Shown piece after piece: positions 27,201-34,700 of a DNA stretch of 46,452 nt. Made by a program: the position numbers and the translations under genes. Position 1 is the stretch's first letter; each line of letters opens with the position of its first letter. Location of the stretch: assembly GCA_937976305.1 (NCBI GenBank), contig CALJSB010000023.1, positions 1-46,452 of the forward strand. Reading direction: 5' to 3'. Source of the DNA: an uncultured Acidimicrobiales bacterium. GTDB lineage: Bacteria; Actinomycetota; Acidimicrobiia; Acidimicrobiales; SZUA-35. Under the pieces are notes generated by a model, which saw only the letters and a list, made by a program, of their open reading frames with translations, was not told the origin of the DNA and searched no databases.

Positions 27201-27596
27201 GCGTTTGCTCAGACGAAGGTGCCGATCTTCACCGTGCTCATGCGGCGGAGCTTCGGGGTGGCCGGCAACAACTACGCAACCCCTCGACGAGAGTTCAACA
27301 ACCGAGTGGTGTGGCCCGCCGCCGACACCGGTGGCATTCCGCCCGAGGGTGGCATCGAAGCGGCCTACAAACGTCAACTGGCCGAAGCCGAGGACCCCGT
27401 TGCGCTGCGGGCCGAACTCGAAGCCCGTATCGAGTCGGTGCGAGGCCCTCTCGGCCCACTCTCACGCTTTCAGATCGAAGAGATGATTGATCCGCTCGAC
27501 ACCCGTCCGCTGTTGTGTGAGTGGGTCGCGAACGCGGCCCGGATTGCGTCGTCAGCCGACAACCTCGGGCCTCGGCCACTCGGCTATCGGCCCTGA
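24231..27596 (+). CDS. Single-chain biotin-dependent acyl-CoA carboxylase (BC-BCCP-CT)
   Basis: A 1121-residue fusion. Biotin carboxylase occupies about residues 5-455, with RRVLIANRGEIAIRI at the start and the ATP-grasp loop KASAGGGGRGIRR from Lys163. A biotinyl domain follows with AMKME (biotin Lys about 522). The carboxyltransferase domain (both crotonase-like halves) fills about 575-1121, including LDGSSGGGSVASMV and VAGNNYATPRREF. In most actinobacteria these are separate alpha and beta subunits; the single-chain order matches long-chain/promiscuous acyl-CoA carboxylases. The GTG at 24231 starts directly at the BC domain. It probably carboxylates acetyl-, propionyl- or longer acyl-CoA. 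Confidence 0.94.
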   Translation: MPSPLRRVLIANRGEIAIRIAEAAAVSGTESVAIYVDADERALHTRLADAAVLIPSTPSDPVAGYLDVDAIVGAAVEAGCDAIHPGYGFLSENPALASACEAAGITFIGPPPEALGLFGDKVAARALATATGIPTVPGSSDAVADTTMAASIANDVGFPVVLKASAGGGGRGIRRVDSPSELEEAFERCASEAAAAFGDGTLFVEKLIERPRHIEVQVLVDQAGTAVHLADRDCSVQLRNQKVVEIAPASGLDSALRQTLWQQATELAVAGGIRNAATVEFLVDPDSGAHFFIECNPRIQVEHTVTEEVAGVDLVATQFALAAGQTLGELGITDCSEPYGHAVQARVVATGAGTIAGYREPGGAGVRTDGSGYAGLTPPPFFDPLLAKVIGRAKTLADALDVTRRAIERFHIDGLPTNLGSLAAILEADELGAADARTTMLAERPDLVDTTTPDAPLGELLGAVAGSAAAATATGPAIEPAVVAPGQHAVICPGAGTIIDIAVAVGDSVSAGAPLFVLSAMKMETVVAAPASGTVRSLAAVGIGDQVHADDVLAALEATDSAQANGSGGSPWQDTLDQVSTLQRLAEERLGPDSQERGVVRQRSRNKLTCRERIDVLLDEGSFREVGSTAGFASYDEHGNITAFTPANSVGGTGTIEGRPAVVCADDFTSRGGHSDGAIAAKSVYLDQLSVELRVPSIRLLDGSSGGGSVASMVPEQKAKGESNAKESSGAIEAGKPRVSGGGGSFLPGHLGSTEYTRQLAEVPVVNVLLGSVVGLGAAKAVLGHFSVMVRDISQLFVAGPPVVSHAMGVDITKEELGGWEIHARNGSVDNLAETEDEAMEMTRRFLSYLPPSVFDAPPRVEPTDDPNRREDELSWLIPRKRTTTFDIRRAITLIADLDSFFEIGTHWGTDQVTGFARLNGHPVGVIASDSRHINGGALTADGCDKLTRHLDLCDLFHLPVVNLVDNPGFAVGIEHEITSTIRRGATWMVAFAQTKVPIFTVLMRRSFGVAGNNYATPRREFNNRVVWPAADTGGIPPEGGIEAAYKRQLAEAEDPVALRAELEARIESVRGPLGPLSRFQIEEMIDPLDTRPLLCEWVANAARIASSADNLGPRPLGYRP

Positions 27597-27625
27597 ACCC
27601 TCCCTCGGCGACCCAAGCCCGCATC

Positions 27626-28039
27626 GTGCCCCTTCCACACGCCGTCGCTCGGTTCAACAAGCGAGCGACGAACCGATTCATCGAGCCAATCGCCCGCCGC
27701 ACTCCGGGCTTCGCTGTGGTGCACCACACCGGACGACGCACCGGCCGCCGCTATGCGACGCCGGTGAACATCTTCGGCTCGGCCCGCAACGGGATCGTCG
27801 CGTTGACCTACGGACCAAAGGCCAGCTGGGTGCAGAACGTTCTGGCCGGCGAGGCCTCGATCGAGACGAGGAAGGGCTGGTATCAGATAACCGCCGTCGA
27901 GATCGTCGGTCGAGACATCGCCTGGCCGTCGCTTCCTGGTTTCGTGAGAATCGCCTTGCGAGTCTTGCAAGTTCGACACTTTGCCCACCTCGAGACTACG
28001 CCAACGAGCTCTCTACCTCGGCTGGCGGCTGGTGGCTAA
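27626..28039 (+). CDS. Ddn-like deazaflavin (F420)-dependent nitroreductase-family protein
   Basis: A 137-residue split-barrel protein. GFAVVHHTGRRTGRRYATPVN, then SWVQNVLAG and IETRKGWYQI, follow the pattern of the F420H2-dependent Ddn/FDOR-B family (M. tuberculosis Rv3547 relatives). Such enzymes reduce quinones, enones or nitro compounds with F420H2. The frame is open further upstream, overlapping the carboxylase; the GTG at 27626 is the first start beyond that gene's stop. The C-terminus is somewhat longer and less conserved than usual (ends SSLPRLAAGG). It lies between the carboxylase and the PEP-utiliser gene. Confidence 0.83.
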   Translation: MPLPHAVARFNKRATNRFIEPIARRTPGFAVVHHTGRRTGRRYATPVNIFGSARNGIVALTYGPKASWVQNVLAGEASIETRKGWYQITAVEIVGRDIAWPSLPGFVRIALRVLQVRHFAHLETTPTSSLPRLAAGG

Positions 28040-28073
28040 GGTCATTGCACCAACCGCGTCGAAGGGGCGAATC

Positions 28074-29813
28074 GTGAACGACATCCGGTGGATCGATGAG
28101 GAGACCTACGATCCGAAATTCGATGTGTGGACTCGGGCCAACGTGGGTGAGGTGCTGCCAGAGCCACCGAGCCCGCTCGGGTGGGACCTCGTCTTCGGGA
28201 CCCACTGTCGCAGGGGCTGGCGCGACACGAGTGTCACCCACCTGGGATTCGAACCTCACGAGATCGATCCGGAGAAACCCGAGACGGTCGGGATTTTTGG
28301 CGGCTACGCCTACCTCGGTCTGACCCTGACGAGGGTGTGGGCCGAACGCACGCCCGGCTTCACTGCCGATGCCATCGATGCCGCTTACTTTGGCGGCGCC
28401 GACGTTCCCCCGTACGTGGCGCAGGATTGGCACGACAACCCCCATACCACCGAAGTGATGGCGGGCTGGCTGGGCTGGGTCATGGGCGACATGAACCAAG
28501 ACGCGGTCAATGCCTCAACCACCGAGGCCCACGACATCCGCGCCAGCCGGCCCGATCTCTCCGCCGCGTCCGATGCTGACGTTCTGGCTCGAGCCCGTGC
28601 GTTCGGGCCGACGATTCGACGCATGTTTGCCGAGCACATCAACCAGTCGGGTGCCGCCTCGATCGCTCCCGGCGCCCTCGGCCAGATTTGCGCCGCCCTC
28701 GGACGACCAGAGGCAGCTATGCGACTGATCGCTGGCCTGGGTGGAGTCGATTCTGCCGCTCCTTCGTACGCAATGTGGCAGCTCTCGCGGACCGTGCGTG
28801 GTTCGGCCGCACTTACCGCCGCTTTTGAGGCCGGAACTCCAGGGCTCGATGCTCGTCTTCGCGCCGACGACAATGCCGACACAGTGGCGTTCGTGGCCGA
28901 GCTCGACGGTTTCCTCACTGAGTTCGGTTCGCGCGGGCAGAACGAGTGGGACCTCTACTCACATACCTGGGAAACTCGCCCAGACGACTTCCTTGCCGCC
29001 GTTGACCGCATGCGCGTGGCCGACGACGAGAGCTCGCCCTTTGACGAGAACTCACGCCGGGAGGCAGAGCGCAATGACTTGGCGGCTGAACTAGCTCCGA
29101 TGCTCGAGGGCGACGCAGAGGCCGCCGGCACCTTCCAGGCTGCGCTTGCATCAGCAGCGGTGTTTCTGCCGGGCCGCGAGCGCACGAAGACCAATATCAT
29201 TCGCGTGATCGGCGAGGTCCGCATTGCATTGTGGGAGCTCGGGGCTCGGCTCGTCGAACGGGGCGATCTGGACGACGCACGCGACATCTGCATGTTGTTC
29301 GACGACGAGCTCTCCGCAGCAATCGACGGTTCGTTTGCCGATCTGCGCCAGACCGTCGCCGATCGTCTGGCCCACCACGAGTTCTTGCAGACCCGCCAAG
29401 AGCCCTACATCATCGCTGAGCAACCAGCCCCCGTTGCCGAATGGCCCGAGCGGAGCAACGAAGGCATCGAAGTGCTGGCAGCCGGCGGATCGATTCAGGG
29501 TGTCGGAGGCTGCCCCGGCAGTTATCGAGGACGGGCCCGAGTCGTGCTCAATGCTGCCGACCCTCTGGCGCTCGAGCCGGGGGATGTGCTCGTTGCTCCG
29601 ATGACCGACCCTGCGTGGACACCGCTGTTCGTGCCGGCGGGCGGCGTTGTGGTCGACGTCGGCGCCCCACTCAGCCACGCCATCATTGTGAGCCGCGAGT
29701 TGGGCATCCCCTGCGTCGTCTCAGCGACAGACGCCACGAAGCGCATCCCCGACGGGGCAACGATCGAGGTCGACGGCGACACCGGCGCCGTGACGGTGAT
29801 CGAGCTGCCCTAG
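28074..29813 (+). CDS. PEP-utilising enzyme swivel-domain protein lacking an ATP-grasp domain
   Basis: A 579-residue protein. The last about 85 residues are the mobile phosphohistidine domain of PEP-utilising enzymes: GDVLVAPMTDPAWTPLF, then GGVVVDVGAPLSHAIIVSREL with His about 535. The preceding about 480 residues are helical and acidic, like the central region of rifampin phosphotransferases and pyruvate-water dikinase relatives, but no N-terminal ATP-grasp is present and none is encoded next door. GTG at 28074 has AAGGGG six bases upstream; an earlier TTG at 27981 would overlap the Ddn-like gene. A phosphotransfer partner, if any, must be elsewhere. Confidence 0.85.
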   Translation: MNDIRWIDEETYDPKFDVWTRANVGEVLPEPPSPLGWDLVFGTHCRRGWRDTSVTHLGFEPHEIDPEKPETVGIFGGYAYLGLTLTRVWAERTPGFTADAIDAAYFGGADVPPYVAQDWHDNPHTTEVMAGWLGWVMGDMNQDAVNASTTEAHDIRASRPDLSAASDADVLARARAFGPTIRRMFAEHINQSGAASIAPGALGQICAALGRPEAAMRLIAGLGGVDSAAPSYAMWQLSRTVRGSAALTAAFEAGTPGLDARLRADDNADTVAFVAELDGFLTEFGSRGQNEWDLYSHTWETRPDDFLAAVDRMRVADDESSPFDENSRREAERNDLAAELAPMLEGDAEAAGTFQAALASAAVFLPGRERTKTNIIRVIGEVRIALWELGARLVERGDLDDARDICMLFDDELSAAIDGSFADLRQTVADRLAHHEFLQTRQEPYIIAEQPAPVAEWPERSNEGIEVLAAGGSIQGVGGCPGSYRGRARVVLNAADPLALEPGDVLVAPMTDPAWTPLFVPAGGVVVDVGAPLSHAIIVSRELGIPCVVSATDATKRIPDGATIEVDGDTGAVTVIELP

Positions 29814-29833
29814 GCGGAGGCCAAGGTGACGGC

Positions 29834-30637
29834 TCAGCCGAGCGGTCCGTCGGGACCACACGTGAGCTGAATGTCGGTCTCGTAGGGCGGGGCCAGCGGT
29901 TCGAGACGCCGCATAGCGCAGTCGATTTCCCAGTCTTGGGGCCACGGGTTGGCGGTGCAGGGTGCAACACCAGACGATTGTTGGGCCATCACAGGCGCCG
30001 GTTCGCCCTCACCCGGGCATCGAACGGCCGGATGATGCTGGCCGATCAGGTGGCCCACCTCGTGGTTCACCAGCATGGTGCGGTACTCGTCGAGGGTCGC
30101 TGGCCAACTGTCGACTGCGGTGCGCCAGCGATCGGCGTTGAGGGCAACGACCGAGCCGATCTGGCACGAGAACCGTCCGCCGGTGTCGTAGGGAAGGCAG
30201 AGTTGGTCGACCTCTGACCCTTCGGCCAGCACCACCGTGTAGTCGTAGTCGGTATCGCTGAACGCGAACTCGAAACCCGCCCGTTGCCAGCCTCGTTCGT
30301 CCCGCAGCACTGCTTCAACGAGCTCAGCAAACTCGGCGGTGGCGTCATCGGCCACTCGACGTTCGAGCCGAATCCGAATGCGGGTCGGCTGATCTTCAAC
30401 AGAGGTCGACGTTTCTTCGACGCTCGTCGACTCCGAAACGGTGCTCGACGTTGTCAAACTTGTAGTGGTCGCTGCGGTGGTAGCCACCGACGTCTCGATG
30501 GTCGTCTGCACCGACGATGGCGGCACCGAGGGCCCCACGGAATCGCTGGCAGGCACAGCTTGAATCTCCACATCGCTGCACGCCGTCGCAATCAACACGA
30601 AGCCGATCAAGACGAGTTGGCGAAGTCGGGGCGTCAC
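29834..30637 (-). CDS. DUF3152 lipoprotein, putative zinc protease
   Basis: A 268-residue exported protein. A signal with lipobox-like IATAC (Cys20) is followed by a Ser/Thr/Val-rich linker (about 25-80) and the DUF3152 domain. The domain carries a metzincin-type zinc motif HEVGHLIGQHH (H193, H197, H203) and two or more Cys pairs (LCLP/FSCQ, RCPG/APCT). The family is widespread in actinobacteria; proteolysis is expected from the motif but not shown here. The GTG start at 30637 avoids overlapping the upstream Lrp gene and sits seven bases after the -10 box TAGGCT. Confidence 0.88.
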   Translation of the reverse strand: MTPRLRQLVLIGFVLIATACSDVEIQAVPASDSVGPSVPPSSVQTTIETSVATTAATTTSLTTSSTVSESTSVEETSTSVEDQPTRIRIRLERRVADDATAEFAELVEAVLRDERGWQRAGFEFAFSDTDYDYTVVLAEGSEVDQLCLPYDTGGRFSCQIGSVVALNADRWRTAVDSWPATLDEYRTMLVNHEVGHLIGQHHPAVRCPGEGEPAPVMAQQSSGVAPCTANPWPQDWEIDCAMRRLEPLAPPYETDIQLTCGPDGPLG

Positions 30638-30644
30638 TGCGGCG

Positions 30645-30650
30645 AGCCTA
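30645..30650 (-). promoter_or_regulatory. -10 box TAGGCT overlapping the Lrp stop codon
   Basis: On the minus strand TAGGCT, seven bases, GTG at 30637. The first three bases, TAG, are also the stop codon of the Lrp-type gene. Confidence 0.5.
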
Positions 30651-31118
30651 GACGTCCGCCAACACCGTCTTTCGACGATGTTCAAACACGATCACGGTCT
30701 GCTCATCGCGGACGCCCTCAAAGCTCGCAATGCTTTCGAGCACAAGGCCTCGCAGATCATCGATCGACGGCAGACTGAGCTCGATGAGGATGTCGTAGGG
30801 GCCCGTGAGCAACGTGATCGCCACGACGCCGTCAAGTGCCCACAGCGAATCGATGAAGCGCTGCACCAGCGCTTCAGACTTTGGCGATAGACGAACCGAG
30901 ACAAGGGCGCTCACGTTGCGCCCCAAGGCCGCCGGGTCAATGTCGGCGTGATAGCCGCGGATCACACCGGCTTCCTCAAGCTCACGGATACGAGCCAGTG
31001 AGGTCGACGGTGCGACCCCGACTGCCGCTGCAATGGCCTTGTTCGACTGCCGAGCATCTGCTTGCAAGACAGCGAGAAGCTGATGATCAATCTCGTCAAT
31101 ATTCGGCGATTGCTTCAT
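30648..31118 (-). CDS. Lrp/AsnC-family transcriptional regulator
   Basis: A 156-residue regulator. Residues about 5-60 form the AsnC HTH (IDEIDHQLLAVLQADARQSN, then VAPSTSLARIRELEEAGVI), and about 70-150 form the RAM effector-binding domain (VSALVSVRLSPKS..., ITLLTGPYDILIEL). Family members sense amino acids. It is divergently placed from the indolepyruvate oxidoreductase, which acts on amino-acid-derived 2-oxoacids, so it very likely controls that gene. The ATG at 31118 is chosen because TATAAT stands exactly six bases before it; longer readings run into the promoter. Confidence 0.94.
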   Translation of the reverse strand: MKQSPNIDEIDHQLLAVLQADARQSNKAIAAAVGVAPSTSLARIRELEEAGVIRGYHADIDPAALGRNVSALVSVRLSPKSEALVQRFIDSLWALDGVVAITLLTGPYDILIELSLPSIDDLRGLVLESIASFEGVRDEQTVIVFEHRRKTVLADV

Positions 31119-31124
31119 CTGGCA

Positions 31125-31130
31125 ATTATA
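31125..31130 (-). promoter_or_regulatory. -10 box TATAAT, leaderless promoter of the Lrp gene
   Basis: A perfect TATAAT on the minus strand, six bases (TGCCAG), then the ATG at 31118. The palindrome ATTCGAAT (31132-31139) abuts it and could be an autoregulatory site. Confidence 0.65.
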
Positions 31131-31176
31131 TATTCGAATGACTCGACAAGAACACAGCACTCTGAGCACCATGGTC

Positions 31177-31192
31177 TGATTCGCCGGAATCA
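31177..31192. promoter_or_regulatory. 16-bp dyad, candidate Lrp/AsnC operator
   Basis: TGATTCGCCGGAATCA is a perfect 6-bp inverted repeat with a 4-base centre, directly before the GGAGA ribosome site of the oxidoreductase gene. It could be a binding site for the divergent Lrp-type regulator or a hairpin affecting initiation. Confidence 0.45.
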
Positions 31193-31204
31193 TCGGAGAC
31201 CACC

Positions 31205-34200
31205 ATGACCAGCCCCATGTTGCCGTACCGCCTCGAAGATCGTTACCAACGAACCGACGGGCGTGTGCATCTCACGGGCATTCAGGCGCTCGCTCGCATT
31301 CCGGTCGAACAACTCCGGATGGATCGAGCAGCTGGCCTGAGCACTGCGGCGCTGCTGTCTGGCTACCCGGGCTCACCGCTCGGCGGCTTCGACATGGAGA
31401 TCAGTCGCCTCTTGCGACAGGTCACGGACCTCCCGATCGTTCACCAGCCGGCCGTCAACGAAGAGCTCGGGGCAAGCGCTGTGATGGGGTCACAACTCGC
31501 AGCTTCGCGACCCGATGCCCGCCATGACGGAGTGGTCGGCTTTTGGTACGGCAAGGCGCCGGGGCTCGATCGCGCAACTGATGCAATCCGCCACGGCGTC
31601 TTCGCTGGCACGGCACGCCACAGCGGCGCCGTTGCTCTCGTCGGCGATGACCCGATGGCCAAGTCCTCGACGATGCCTTCATCGTCCGATGCCGCGCTCA
31701 TCGACCTCCACATGCCCATTCTCTATCCGGGGACCGCGCAGGAGTGCCTTGAGCTCGGCCTGCACGCCGTCGCCATCAGCCGTGCCTCTGGGCTGTGGTC
31801 GGCGATGAAGATCGTGACCCCCGTGGCCGATGGCGGCGGCACGGTCGATCTCCCCGTGCTCCAGAGCGCCCCGATTCTCCCCGAGCTCGAGGTCGATGGC
31901 GTTCCGTGGCGCAACACGCCGAGTGCAGTCTTCCTGGGCCCACGCATGGTGGACGTCGAGCGGGAGTTTCACGAGGTCCGCTCGGTCCTCGCCCACAGCT
32001 ACGGCGTCGAGAATCGACTGAACCGCGTGAGCGTCGATCCCACGGATGCATGGATCGGGCTGGTTGCCACCGGTTTCACCTACTACCAGCTCCTCGATGC
32101 GCTGCGCAGGCTCGGCTTCGCAGACGAGAGTGATCTCGCCGCCGCAGGGGTCCGCCTGCTGCACCTGCGCATGCCCGTTCCGTTCGACCGCGATCTGGTG
32201 CATCACTTCGCCAGGGACCTCGAAGAAATCGTCGTGGTTGAAGAAAAGAACCCGTCGCTCGAGTGGCTGATCAAGGACGCACTGTACGGAGCAGCCAACG
32301 CCCCTCGGGTGCTCGGCAAGACCCATGACGACGGCAGCGAGCTGATGCGGATGTGGGGTCGCCTCGATGCCGATGCCATCGCCCCCGGCCTGCGCCAACG
32401 GTTGGCGACCAAGCTCGACCAGCGGATGACTCCGACAGCTGACACTGAGGCAACGAAGCCCCGCACCCGCATCCCCCTCACCGTCAACCGCACCCCGTTC
32501 TTCTGCTCAGGCTGCCCACACAACTGGGGAACCAAGGTGCCGGAGGGGACGCTCGTTGGTGCCGGAACCGGCTGCCATGGGATGTCCCTGTTGATGGAAC
32601 CGGAGCGGGTAGGCGAGACAATCGGCATCACGGCCATGGGCAACGAGGGAGCGCACTGGATCGGCATGGCCCCCTTTGTCGGCACCGATCACATCGTGCA
32701 GAACTTCGGAGACGGCACCTTCTTTCACTCCGGCCAACTCGCCGTGCAGGCAGCCATCGGCGCCGGGACCAACATCACCTTCAAGATCCTCTACAACGAA
32801 ACCGTTGCCATGACCGGCGGCCAGGACGCATCTCATCAGATCGGAGTGGCGGCCATGTGTCAGTCGCTCCTCGCCCACGGGGTTGCCCGCATCATCGTGA
32901 CGACCGACGACGTCAAAGCCTACGACCGGCGCTCACTGCCCGGGGGCATCGAGGTGTGGGACAGAACTCGCATTGTCGAAGCTCAAGAGCTCTTGGCCAA
33001 GACGCCCGGGGTCACCATCCTCGTGCACCACCAGGAGTGTGCGGCCGAACTGCGTCGCGACCGCAAGCGGGGCAGGGCGCCGACTCCCACCGAGCGGATC
33101 GTGATCAACCATCGGATCTGTGAGGGCTGTGGCGACTGCGGCGATGTCAGCAACTGCTTGTCGGTCCAGCCGCTCGACACTGCTTTGGGGCGCAAGACCA
33201 CGATTGACCAAGCCAGTTGCAACATCGACCGCTCCTGCCTCCACGGCGACTGCCCGTCGTTTATGACCGTTGATGTCGATCCCGCACGGGGTGCCGACAC
33301 CTCCGAGCCGCCAACGGTCCCCCATCCCCCGTCGACTGACCGGTCCCGGGTGGGGATGCGCTTAGCCGGCATTGGCGGCACCGGGGTGGTGACCGTGGCC
33401 CAGATTCTGGCCACCGCGGCAATGTTCGATGGCTGGGAAGTGCGCGGACTCGACCAGACCGGCCTTTCGCAGAAGGCGGGCCCCGTTGTGTCGGACGTCG
33501 TGCTCACTCGTGACGGAACAGACGCCTCAAACGTGATCAGTGCCGGCGAGGCCAGCTCCGTTCTTGCCTTCGACCAGATGGTCGCGGCCAGCGATCGTGT
33601 GATGCAGGTGATGGGACCACACACCATCGTGGTGGGATCGTCCCATCAGACCCCAACGGGGGCGATTGTCGTCGACCCTTCGATTCCCTACCCCGGCACT
33701 GCCGAGTTCAGCCAACGGTTCTCGAGCAAGCTCGATGTGGTGCCCCACTGGATGGATGCGGCCGATCTCGCCGAACGTCTCGTCGGTTCACGGGCTGCGG
33801 CCAACATGTTTGTGCTCGGCGCTGGGGTCCAGCTCGGCGCCGTCCCCGTCGCCGTCGAGCACCTGAACGAGGCCATTCGGCTGAATGGCATCGCCGTCGA
33901 GGCCAACCTCGCTGCCGTGTCATGGGGTCGAGCCTGGGCCCACGACCGCGAACACGTCGAAGCTGCCGCCGCCCTCCAAGGTCACGCGACGCCCAGCGTC
34001 GAGGTCGATCCGCTCCCGTCAGATCTCGAACGTCGCGTGGCGGCCCTGCCCCGAGAGATCCACAACCACGTCCGCGTGCGAACCGCTGACTTGATTGCGT
34101 GGGGTGACAAGGCCTGGGCCGAGCGCTTCCTCAGCAAGGTCGAAGCCGTAGCCGCAAACGAGCGGAACGTTGATCCCGTCTCGACCGAATTCGTCCGAGC

Positions 34201-34681
34201 TGCAGCGCACGGCCTGCACAAGTTCATGGCCTACAAGGATGAGTACGAGGTCGCGCGGTTGATGCTCGCTCCGGAAGCCGAGCACGTCGTTCGGGCTGCC
34301 GGTGGAACCCCTGCATCGGCTTCGTTTCACCTGCACCCACCCCTGATGCGAGCGCTGGGGATCGACCGCAAGCTCCGATTCTCGACAAAGTCACGTTCTG
34401 CGTTTGCCGCCCTTGCGAAGGGCAAACGGTTGCGCGGCACGGCCCTTGATCCGTTCGGTCGAGCCGAGGTTCGTACAGCCGAGCGTCAACTCATCGACGA
34501 ATACGACGATCTTCTCGATCGGCTGCTCCGTGGCCTGGAGGCGAACCCATCCGCTGAACGGCTGGCGCAAGCAGTGGAGATTGCCGAGCTCGCCGACGAT
34601 GTGCGAGGTTTCGAAGACCTCAAGTTGCGTCGGATCGCCGACTACCGAGAGGCCGTGAAGGGCGTACTTGCCGCTTGGTAG
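31205..34681 (+). CDS. Indolepyruvate ferredoxin oxidoreductase, fused alpha-beta type
   Basis: A 1158-residue enzyme that oxidatively decarboxylates aryl or branched 2-oxoacids to acyl-CoA with thiamine diphosphate and ferredoxin. The N-terminal pyrimidine-type domain (LSGYPGSPLGGFDMEI) is followed by the TPP-binding core (GAGTGCHGM, FGDGTFFHSG, NETVAMTGGQ), one ferredoxin-like CEGCGDC cluster (C639, C642, C645), and the gamma/beta-like domain starting RLAGIGGTGVVTVAQI (about 720). A C-terminal about 250-residue helical tail of DUF6537 type ends the protein. In archaea these are separate subunits. GGAGA precedes the ATG by five bases. Confidence 0.95.
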   Translation: MTSPMLPYRLEDRYQRTDGRVHLTGIQALARIPVEQLRMDRAAGLSTAALLSGYPGSPLGGFDMEISRLLRQVTDLPIVHQPAVNEELGASAVMGSQLAASRPDARHDGVVGFWYGKAPGLDRATDAIRHGVFAGTARHSGAVALVGDDPMAKSSTMPSSSDAALIDLHMPILYPGTAQECLELGLHAVAISRASGLWSAMKIVTPVADGGGTVDLPVLQSAPILPELEVDGVPWRNTPSAVFLGPRMVDVEREFHEVRSVLAHSYGVENRLNRVSVDPTDAWIGLVATGFTYYQLLDALRRLGFADESDLAAAGVRLLHLRMPVPFDRDLVHHFARDLEEIVVVEEKNPSLEWLIKDALYGAANAPRVLGKTHDDGSELMRMWGRLDADAIAPGLRQRLATKLDQRMTPTADTEATKPRTRIPLTVNRTPFFCSGCPHNWGTKVPEGTLVGAGTGCHGMSLLMEPERVGETIGITAMGNEGAHWIGMAPFVGTDHIVQNFGDGTFFHSGQLAVQAAIGAGTNITFKILYNETVAMTGGQDASHQIGVAAMCQSLLAHGVARIIVTTDDVKAYDRRSLPGGIEVWDRTRIVEAQELLAKTPGVTILVHHQECAAELRRDRKRGRAPTPTERIVINHRICEGCGDCGDVSNCLSVQPLDTALGRKTTIDQASCNIDRSCLHGDCPSFMTVDVDPARGADTSEPPTVPHPPSTDRSRVGMRLAGIGGTGVVTVAQILATAAMFDGWEVRGLDQTGLSQKAGPVVSDVVLTRDGTDASNVISAGEASSVLAFDQMVAASDRVMQVMGPHTIVVGSSHQTPTGAIVVDPSIPYPGTAEFSQRFSSKLDVVPHWMDAADLAERLVGSRAAANMFVLGAGVQLGAVPVAVEHLNEAIRLNGIAVEANLAAVSWGRAWAHDREHVEAAAALQGHATPSVEVDPLPSDLERRVAALPREIHNHVRVRTADLIAWGDKAWAERFLSKVEAVAANERNVDPVSTEFVRAAAHGLHKFMAYKDEYEVARLMLAPEAEHVVRAAGGTPASASFHLHPPLMRALGIDRKLRFSTKSRSAFAALAKGKRLRGTALDPFGRAEVRTAERQLIDEYDDLLDRLLRGLEANPSAERLAQAVEIAELADDVRGFEDLKLRRIADYREAVKGVLAAW

Positions 34682-34700
34682 ATCTGCGTCGGAACGAGTG

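Noticed and set aside
26487..27377. Minus-strand frame of 296 codons inside the carboxylase
   Set aside because: Antisense to the carboxyltransferase domain; no domain pattern.
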